Source: Alphaproteobacteria bacterium (GTDB taxonomy: Bacteria > Pseudomonadota > Alphaproteobacteria > Geminicoccales > Geminicoccaceae). From it: a stretch of 6,389 bases of DNA. Both the position numbers and the translations under genes were made by a program. The notes beneath the pieces were generated by a model. That model did no database searches. It was not told where the DNA came from and saw nothing but the letters and a program-made list of their open reading frames with translations. Location: positions 1-6,389 of the forward strand of contig JALSGW010000032.1 in assembly GCA_026982585.1 (NCBI GenBank). Reading direction: 5' to 3'. Shown one piece after another: positions 1 through 6,389 of the stretch (the stretch's first letter is position 1; each line of letters opens with the position of its first letter).

Positions 1-2396
<2,396 letters not shown>

Positions 2397-2426
2397 GCCG
2401 CTACCGCCCGCACCCGGACCGCGGGC

Positions 2427-2442
2427 ACCCTATCACGAGGGT
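2427..2442. repeat. Short perfect inverted repeat in the smc leader
   Basis: ACCCT (2427-2431) and AGGGT (2438-2442) are perfect 5-bp complements around a 6-base loop. They lie 31 bp upstream of the smc TTG and directly after the T-rich run. The repeat could be a small leader hairpin or a protein site, but it is short enough to arise by chance. Confidence 0.25.
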
Positions 2443-2443
2443 A

Positions 2444-2477
2444 GAAAAGAAAAAGCCCCCCCTCGCCCGACGGTGGC
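2444..2477 (-). terminator. Possible intrinsic terminator between the DsbA-family gene and smc
   Basis: On the minus strand, GCCACC (2477-2472) can pair with GGGGGC (2460-2455), with one A-G mismatch. The stem is followed at once by TTTTTCTTTTCT (2454-2443), the only T-rich run in this very GC-rich neighbourhood. It begins 4 bp after the upstream stop codon. The stem is short and imperfect, so termination may be partial. If it works, smc needs read-through or its own promoter in the remaining 47 bp. Confidence 0.4.
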
Positions 2478-2481
2478 GCGA

Positions 2482-3090
2482 TCAGCGCGCCCCGGCATCG
2501 GCCAGCGCGGCCTCGATGCGCGCGGCGAAGGTTTCGAGGTCGACCGCGCCCACGAGCGTGGTCCCGCCCACGAGGAAGGTCGGGGTGGCGGTGACGCCGT
2601 AGCGCTGTTCCGCCTCCAGCCGCATGCGCAGCACCGAATCGATCATGGCGCCATCCTGCAGACAGGCGTCCACCTGCTGGGCGGACAGTCCGCCCAGTCG
2701 CGCCAGACTCCGCAGCGCCTCCAAGGGGTTGGCGGAGGAGGCCCAGCGCCTTTGGTTCTCGAGGAAGACATCGAGGAAGGCGCGATAGCGTGCAGGTCCG
2801 GCGCAATGGGCGATGAGCGCCGCGAACAGGGCGTGGCGATCGAGCGGGAAATCGCGCAGGATCCAACGCACCTTGCCGGTTTCGATGTAGCGTCGTTCGA
2901 GTTCGGGGAAGGTCTCCCGGTGGAAGAGGGCACAGGCCGGACAGGTGAAGGAGAAGTACTCGATCACCTCCACCGGGGCATCGGCCCGGCCCAGCACCCG
3001 CTCCTCCACCTCTCCGGCGGCCTGCGCGGGAAGCGCACGCCACACCGCGCACCACACCGCCCCCAGGACCACAAGCTGGCGCCGTCGCAT
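2482..3090 (-). CDS. DsbA-family periplasmic thiol-disulfide oxidoreductase
   Basis: A thioredoxin-fold protein of 202 residues, expected to make or isomerise disulfide bonds in exported proteins. An N-terminal signal peptide (MRRR, then a hydrophobic core, cleavage probably after AQA at 22-24) places it in the periplasm. R3-R4-Q-L-V resembles a weak Tat motif, so Sec or Tat export are both possible. The active site is C50-P-A-C53 after EYFSFT, and the cis-proline loop is T169-P170-T171. Two further cysteines, C96 and C143, lie in the helical insert. ATG 3090 is preferred over an upstream in-frame TTG at 3153. The ATG gives a normal signal peptide, is preceded by GGAGGAG, and lies downstream of a good promoter that the longer form would overlap. 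It precedes smc by 85 bp. Members of this family near smc are usually annotated only as DsbA-family or thioredoxin-domain proteins; the substrate is unknown. Confidence 0.92.
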   Translation of the reverse strand: MRRRQLVVLGAVWCAVWRALPAQAAGEVEERVLGRADAPVEVIEYFSFTCPACALFHRETFPELERRYIETGKVRWILRDFPLDRHALFAALIAHCAGPARYRAFLDVFLENQRRWASSANPLEALRSLARLGGLSAQQVDACLQDGAMIDSVLRMRLEAEQRYGVTATPTFLVGGTTLVGAVDLETFAARIEAALADAGAR

Positions 3091-3092
3091 GG

Positions 3093-3099
3093 CTCCTCC
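3093..3099 (-). promoter_or_regulatory. Ribosome binding site of the DsbA-family gene
   Basis: GGAGGAG on the minus strand ends 2 bases before ATG 3090, or 4 bases if the GGAGG core is used. It supports this start over the upstream TTG. Confidence 0.65.
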
Positions 3100-3124
3100 G
3101 CATCCCCTGTGCGGGCCCGTCGGC

Positions 3125-3153
3125 GCTATAGCCCCGCTCCGAACCCTCCACAA
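3125..3153 (-). promoter_or_regulatory. Sigma70-like promoter for the DsbA-family gene
   Basis: On the minus strand a TTGTGG -35 box (3153-3148) and a TATAGC -10 box (3130-3125) are separated by exactly 17 bp. TATAGC is a rare AT-rich patch here. A transcript starting near 3118 would have a leader of about 28 bases before ATG 3090. The -10 lies within the 8-bp palindrome GCTATAGC (3125-3132), so a strand-symmetric site cannot be excluded. Confidence 0.5.
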
Positions 3154-3212
3154 GCAGGAACGCGCCGGCTGCTCTGGACAGCGGTCGCCGGCTCCTCTAA
3201 CCGGGGGTTGAG

Positions 3213-4211
3213 ATGGCCTCGCATCCCCGCTGTCCTTCGCCCGTGGCCGTCATCGGCGCCGGAAGTTGGGGCACCGCCCTGGCCCAAGCCCTGGCGCGCG
3301 CGGGCCGGACGGTGGTGCTCTGGGGCCGTGATCACGACCGTATCGGCGAGATCCGCGAGCGCGGCGAGAATTCCCGCTATCTCCCGGGAATCCGCCTCGA
3401 TCACCGCATCCGCCCCACCGCCGCCCCGAAGGAGCTTGAGGAGGCCGAGCTCGCCCTGCTCGCGGTGCCGGCGCAGACCCTGCGGTCCGTGGTCCGGACC
3501 CTCAGGGATGCGATGCCGGAGACGGTGGTGATCTGCGCCAAGGGACTCGAGCGGGCGAGCGGCAAACGGCTGAGCGCGGTGGTGGCAGAAGAGCTCCCTG
3601 AGGTGCGGGTGGCGATACTCTCGGGTCCCTCCTTCGCGGCCGAGGTGGCGGCCGGCAAACCGACCGCCCTCACGCTTGCGGCCGAGCGTCTGGAGGCGGC
3701 GCAGGCGCTCGCCCGGGCGCTCGCATCGCCCACCCTGCGCCTCTATCCGAGCGATGATCCGGTCGGGGTGGAGATCGCCGCAGCACTCAAGAACGTGGTC
3801 GCCATCGCGGCCGGCGTGGTGATGGGACGGGCGCTCGGCGAGAACGCCCGGGCGGCCCTGATCACCCGCGGTCTGGCCGAGATGGCGCGCCTCGCCGTCC
3901 GCCTCGGCGGCCGCGCCGAGACCCTCTCCGGTCTCGCGGGACTGGGCGATTTGCTCCTCACCGCCACCAGCCTCACCTCGCGCAACACCCGCTTCGGCTT
4001 CGCGCTCGGGCGGGCGGGACGCGCGGCGGCGCTCGCCCAGGAGGAGCTTGCGGAAGGCCGCTGGAGTGCGGGGGCGGCGGTACGCCTCGCCCGCAACCAC
4101 GGGGTGGACATGCCCATCGCCGAGGCGGTGGCGCGGGTGGTGGAGGAGGGTTTGCCGGTCGAGGTGGCGATCCGGCGTCTGCTGGAGCGACCTGCGGCGG
4201 AGCGGGAGTGA
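3213..4211 (+). CDS. gpsA: Glycerol-3-phosphate dehydrogenase [NAD(P)+]
   Basis: Cytoplasmic enzyme that interconverts dihydroxyacetone phosphate and sn-glycerol 3-phosphate, supplying the backbone for phospholipids. The 332-residue length is normal for the family. The NAD(P)-binding Rossmann motif is G15-A-G-S-W-G-T at the N terminus. KGLE and the family block GPSFAAEVA follow in the first domain. The helical C-terminal domain carries the conserved EIAAALKNV with the probable catalytic lysine K193, then ENARAALITRG, LAGLGDLLLT and the substrate-site segment SRNTRFG. The start is fixed: an in-frame TAA lies at 3198-3200, so ATG 3213 is the first candidate, and a GGGGG stretch lies 5 bases upstream. 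It is the first gene of a three-gene operon, and its TGA overlaps the GTG of the next gene. In many alphaproteobacteria gpsA sits beside tsaD; here it is divergent from the DsbA-family gene. Confidence 0.97.
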   Translation: MASHPRCPSPVAVIGAGSWGTALAQALARAGRTVVLWGRDHDRIGEIRERGENSRYLPGIRLDHRIRPTAAPKELEEAELALLAVPAQTLRSVVRTLRDAMPETVVICAKGLERASGKRLSAVVAEELPEVRVAILSGPSFAAEVAAGKPTALTLAAERLEAAQALARALASPTLRLYPSDDPVGVEIAAALKNVVAIAAGVVMGRALGENARAALITRGLAEMARLAVRLGGRAETLSGLAGLGDLLLTATSLTSRNTRFGFALGRAGRAAALAQEELAEGRWSAGAAVRLARNHGVDMPIAEAVARVVEEGLPVEVAIRRLLERPAAERE

Positions 4212-4873
4212 GGGGCGTGCTGGAGGACTGGCGGCTGCGGCTCGAGCGGGTGGTGGCGGCGCGCCCCGGTGCGGATCCGGCCCACGACATCGGGCATCTG
4301 CGGCGGGTGTGGGGACTGGCTCTGCGCATCGCGGGCCGCGATCGTCCCGAAGCCGACCGGCTGGTGCTGTTGGCCGCGAGCTACCTCCACGACCTGGTCA
4401 ACGTCCCCAAGGATTCGCCGGAGCGGCATCTCGCCTCCCGGCGCTCCGCCGCGGAAGCGGTGGGCATTCTGAACCGGCTCGGCTTTCCGCCCGACCGCCT
4501 GGAGGCGGTGCGTCACGCCATCGAGGCCCACAGTTTCTCGGCCGGCATCGCCCCCGAGAGTCCGGAAGCGGAGATCCTGCGCGACGCCGACCGGCTGGAT
4601 GCCCTGGGCGCCATCGGACTCGCGCGGCTGTTCGCCATCAGCGGGGTGATGGGACGGCGCATCCTGGATCCCGACGATCCCTTCGCCCGCATGCGCCCCC
4701 TGGACGATGTGGCCTTCGCCCTCGATCATGTGCGAACCAAGCTCGAGCGCCTTCCGGGCTCGATGTGCACCCCGACCGGCAAGGCGCTCGCGGCGCGACG
4801 CTGGGCGTTCGTGCGTCGCTATCTCGATCGGCTGCGGACGGAGCTCGAGGAGGCCCGGGAGGAGAGGCGATGA
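4208..4873 (+). CDS. HD-domain phosphohydrolase, YedJ-like
   Basis: A 221-residue cytoplasmic protein of the HD metal-dependent phosphohydrolase superfamily. The likely ligands appear in order: H26-D27-x-x-H30, H61-D62 in SYLHDLVN, H103, H108 in AHSFSA, and D126/D128 in LRDADRLDALGAIG. The stretch AHSFSAGIAP through DADRLDALGAIGLAR and the later PLDDVAFALDH closely resemble what I recall of E. coli YedJ, whose physiological substrate is unknown to me. All expected HD ligands are present, so the enzyme should be active, but the sequence does not show on what. The GTG start at 4208 overlaps the gpsA stop (GTGA), and GGAG at 4199-4202 stands 5 bases before it. A second GTG at 4217 is less likely. 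Its stop overlaps the dtd start (ATGA). Both overlaps predict translational coupling. Confidence 0.9.
   Translation: MRGVLEDWRLRLERVVAARPGADPAHDIGHLRRVWGLALRIAGRDRPEADRLVLLAASYLHDLVNVPKDSPERHLASRRSAAEAVGILNRLGFPPDRLEAVRHAIEAHSFSAGIAPESPEAEILRDADRLDALGAIGLARLFAISGVMGRRILDPDDPFARMRPLDDVAFALDHVRTKLERLPGSMCTPTGKALAARRWAFVRRYLDRLRTELEEAREERR
4857..4864 (+). promoter_or_regulatory. Ribosome binding site that fixes the dtd start
   Basis: GGGAGGAG ends 5 bases before ATG 4870, inside the 3' end of the HD-domain gene. It decides the start because the dtd reading frame stays open for more than 800 bases further upstream. Confidence 0.75.
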
Positions 4874-5346
4874 AGGCGCTCGTGCAGCGGGTGAGCGAGG
4901 CGTCGGTGATCGTGGACGGGCGGACCGTGGCCGCCATCGGCCGGGGTGTGCTGGTTCTGCTCTGCGCGGAGGTGGGAGACGGCGAGGAGGAGGCCCGGCG
5001 GCTTGCGCACAAGATCGCCAAGCTGCGCATCTTCGAGGATGAGGCCGGCAAGATGAACCGCGCGCTCGGCGAGGTGGCGGGCTCGGCGTTGGTGGTAAGC
5101 CAGTTCACGCTCGCGGCCGACCTCAGGCGCGGCAACCGCCCGAGCTTCCTGCGCGCCGCTCCCCCGGAAGTGGGGCGACGCCTCTACGAACGGTTCATCG
5201 CCCATCTCGCCGAGATGGAGGTGCCGGTGCAGCAGGGCGTATTCGGCGCCCGCATGGCGGTGCGGCTGGTCAACGACGGGCCGGTGACCATCTGGCTGGA
5301 CAGCGCCGAGCTGGATCCGGGGCGCAAGGCGCGGCAAGCCGGCTAG
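4870..5346 (+). CDS. dtd: D-aminoacyl-tRNA deacylase
   Basis: Homodimeric cytoplasmic proofreading enzyme that hydrolyses D-aminoacyl-tRNAs (and glycine wrongly charged on tRNA-Ala), keeping D-amino acids out of proteins. The protein has 158 residues. Family landmarks sit at the expected places: MKALVQRVSEASV at the N terminus, the S77-Q-F-T-L-A-A-D84 motif, RGNRPSF, and N135-D-G137-P138-V-T140. That last motif holds the Gly-cisPro pair inserted across the dimer interface for chiral rejection; the numbering agrees with the E. coli enzyme. It is slightly longer than usual because of a C-terminal tail of about 12 residues ending in RKARQAG. ATG 4870 is chosen from homology, the Shine-Dalgarno sequence and the ATGA overlap with the preceding HD gene. 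It is the last gene of the operon; no intrinsic terminator is visible after it. Confidence 0.97.
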   Translation: MKALVQRVSEASVIVDGRTVAAIGRGVLVLLCAEVGDGEEEARRLAHKIAKLRIFEDEAGKMNRALGEVAGSALVVSQFTLAADLRRGNRPSFLRAAPPEVGRRLYERFIAHLAEMEVPVQQGVFGARMAVRLVNDGPVTIWLDSAELDPGRKARQAG

Positions 5347-5377
5347 CCCGACACCGCGCCCGCGACCGAACCAGCCG
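5347..5377. other. Short convergent intergenic gap between dtd and tal
   Basis: Only 31 bp separate the two convergent stop codons. CGGCT at 5340-5344 and AGCCG at 5373-5377 are complementary, but the loop is long and no T run follows on either strand. I see no convincing intrinsic terminator, so termination here may depend on Rho or on polymerase collision. Confidence 0.5.
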
Positions 5378-6037
5378 TCAGAGGATGCGGATGCCGCTTT
5401 GCCGCGCGTCCTCGAGGAAGCGGGCGAGCCCGCGCTCGGTGAGCGGATGGGCGACCAGCGCCCGCAGCACCTGGGGCGGCGCGGTGACGATGTCGGCGCC
5501 GAGGCGCGCCGCCTCGACCAGATGCGGCACGCTGCGCACCGACGCCACCAGCACCTGGGTGCGGATGGCGTTGGGATAGTTGCGGAAGATGGTGAGGATG
5601 TCGCGGATCAGCTCCATGCCCTCGTGGCCGACATCGTCGAGCCGGCCGACGAAGGGCGAGACGAAGGTGGCCCCGGCCTTGGCGGCAAGAAGCGCCTGGG
5701 CGGGAGAGAAGCACAGGGTGACGTTGACCGCCGTGCCCTCGGCGACAAGCCGCCTGCACGCCTTGAGCCCATCCGGGGTGAGGGGCACCTTGACGGCGAT
5801 GTTGGGCGCGATTTCGGCGAGCCGGCGCCCCTCCCGGAGCATGTCCGCGAAATCGGTGGCGAGCACCTCGGCGCTCACCGGCCCCTCCACCAGGCGGCAG
5901 ATGTCCCGCAGCACCGTGAACAGGTCCTGCCCGGTCTTGGCCACCAGACTGGGGTTGGTGGTCACCCCGTCCACCAGCCCCAGCTCCAAGAGCTCCTCGA
6001 TGGCGCCAAGATCGGCGGTATCCACGAAAAACTTCAT
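5378..6037 (-). CDS. tal: Small transaldolase of the TalC / fructose-6-phosphate aldolase family
   Basis: A 219-residue class I aldolase-fold enzyme, expected to transfer dihydroxyacetone units in the non-oxidative pentose phosphate pathway in the cytoplasm. It starts MKFFVDTAD (D6) and has the family motif GVTTNPS with N28. The Schiff-base lysine is K83 in AVKVPLT, and SPFVGRLDD follows at 127-135. Two positions separate transaldolases from true fructose-6-phosphate aldolases: E. coli FsaA has Gln59 and Tyr131, whereas this protein has Glu57 and Phe129, the transaldolase pair. I therefore call it a transaldolase, although automatic annotation may say fructose-6-phosphate aldolase. ATG 6037 has a GGGGAG site 9 bases upstream, close to the stop codon of hspQ. 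The gap to hspQ is 18 bp, so the two are probably one transcript. Confidence 0.94.
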   Translation of the reverse strand: MKFFVDTADLGAIEELLELGLVDGVTTNPSLVAKTGQDLFTVLRDICRLVEGPVSAEVLATDFADMLREGRRLAEIAPNIAVKVPLTPDGLKACRRLVAEGTAVNVTLCFSPAQALLAAKAGATFVSPFVGRLDDVGHEGMELIRDILTIFRNYPNAIRTQVLVASVRSVPHLVEAARLGADIVTAPPQVLRALVAHPLTERGLARFLEDARQSGIRIL

Positions 6038-6055
6038 CGCATCGCGCTCCCCACC

Positions 6056-6385
6056 TCAGTGCCGCAGGCGATTTCGCGGAATGTAGCGGCCGTCCCGAAG
6101 CTCGGCGAAAAACTCGCCGATCTGGGGATGGTCCACGGGCTCGCCGCTGGGATCGGGTTGCAGGTTCTGCTCCGAGACATAAGCGATGTAATAGCTGTCC
6201 TCGTTCTCCGCCAGGAGATGGTAGAAGGGCTGGTCCTTGCGAGGCCGGATCTCCTCGGGAATGGACTGATACCACTCCTCGGTGTTGGCGTACTCGGGAT
6301 CGACGTCGAACACCACCCCGCGGAAGGGGAAGAAACGGTGTCGAACGATCTCGCCGATTCGGAACTTGGCCCGCCGCGCGCGCAT
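6056..6385 (-). CDS. hspQ: Heat shock protein HspQ (YccV-like, hemimethylated-DNA-binding family)
   Basis: Small cytoplasmic protein of 109 residues. In E. coli HspQ stimulates Lon-dependent degradation and affects DnaA and hemimethylated origin DNA; here those roles are inferred from the family. The YccV-like domain fills almost the whole protein, roughly residues 7-90: KFRIGEIVRHRFFPFRGVV, FDVDPEYANTEEWY, IPEEIRPRKDQPFYHLL and YIAYVSEQNL are all conserved. A short basic tail ends in IPRNRLRH. This extended form, with the tail after HPQIGEFF, matches what I know of alphaproteobacterial HspQ. ATG 6385 is only 4 bases from the window edge, so an upstream start and the ribosome site cannot be seen, although the N terminus looks complete. 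It is followed after 18 bp by the transaldolase gene on the same strand. Confidence 0.94.
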   Translation of the reverse strand: MRARRAKFRIGEIVRHRFFPFRGVVFDVDPEYANTEEWYQSIPEEIRPRKDQPFYHLLAENEDSYYIAYVSEQNLQPDPSGEPVDHPQIGEFFAELRDGRYIPRNRLRH

Positions 6386-6389
6386 GTCG

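Noticed and set aside
3091..3153. A 21-residue longer DsbA-family protein starting at TTG 3153
   Set aside because: The TTG lies in the likely -35 box, the extra residues would precede a complete signal peptide, and ATG 3090 has the ribosome site.
3175..3203. Possible gpsA promoter with TGGACA as the -35 box
   Set aside because: The only AT-containing -10 candidate (TCTAAC) has 15-bp spacing and would leave almost no leader before ATG 3213, within the ribosome site itself.
4048..4869. Upstream in-frame extension of dtd giving a 432-residue protein
   Set aside because: The extension is an out-of-frame reading of gpsA and the HD gene. Homology, the ribosome site and the ATGA overlap all put the dtd start at 4870.
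5340..5377. CGGCT...AGCCG inverted repeat between dtd and tal as a bidirectional terminator
   Set aside because: It has only 5 pairs around a 28-base loop, and no T run on either strand.

Overview
This is an ordinary, gene-dense bacterial chromosomal segment of very high GC content. It carries seven protein genes and almost no intergenic space. I see no mobile element, CRISPR array, RNA gene, prophage or sign of recent transfer. The organism is most likely an alphaproteobacterium. Three things point that way: the SMC sequence (head motifs, and a hinge ending in an LWRWDGF motif), the DsbA-family gene directly upstream of smc, and the HspQ sequence. I cannot name a genus.

Left block (1-3090, minus strand): a DsbA-family periplasmic thiol-disulfide protein (2482-3090) lies upstream of smc, the chromosome-condensing ATPase (1-2396). 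The smc gene is truncated by the left window edge, so its C-terminal arm and head lie outside. Its only workable start is a TTG. A possible intrinsic terminator sits in the 85 bp between the two genes. A good sigma70-like promoter lies upstream of the DsbA gene.

Middle block (3213-5346, plus strand): gpsA (glycerol-3-phosphate dehydrogenase), a YedJ-like HD-domain phosphohydrolase and dtd (D-aminoacyl-tRNA deacylase) form a tight operon. Each junction is a 4-base stop/start overlap (GTGA, then ATGA), so translational coupling is expected.

Right block (5378-6385, minus strand): hspQ (Lon/DnaA-related heat-shock protein) is followed after 18 bp by a small TalC-type transaldolase. This pair converges on dtd with only 31 bp between the stops.

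The genes are housekeeping: chromosome organisation, envelope redox folding, phospholipid precursor supply, tRNA chirality proofreading, pentose phosphate flux and proteostasis. No new multi-gene system is visible. The points most worth checking are an unusually long N-terminal arm in SMC, the coupling of an uncharacterised YedJ-like hydrolase to dtd, and residues that mark the small aldolase as a transaldolase. No gene-free stretch exceeds about 125 bp.
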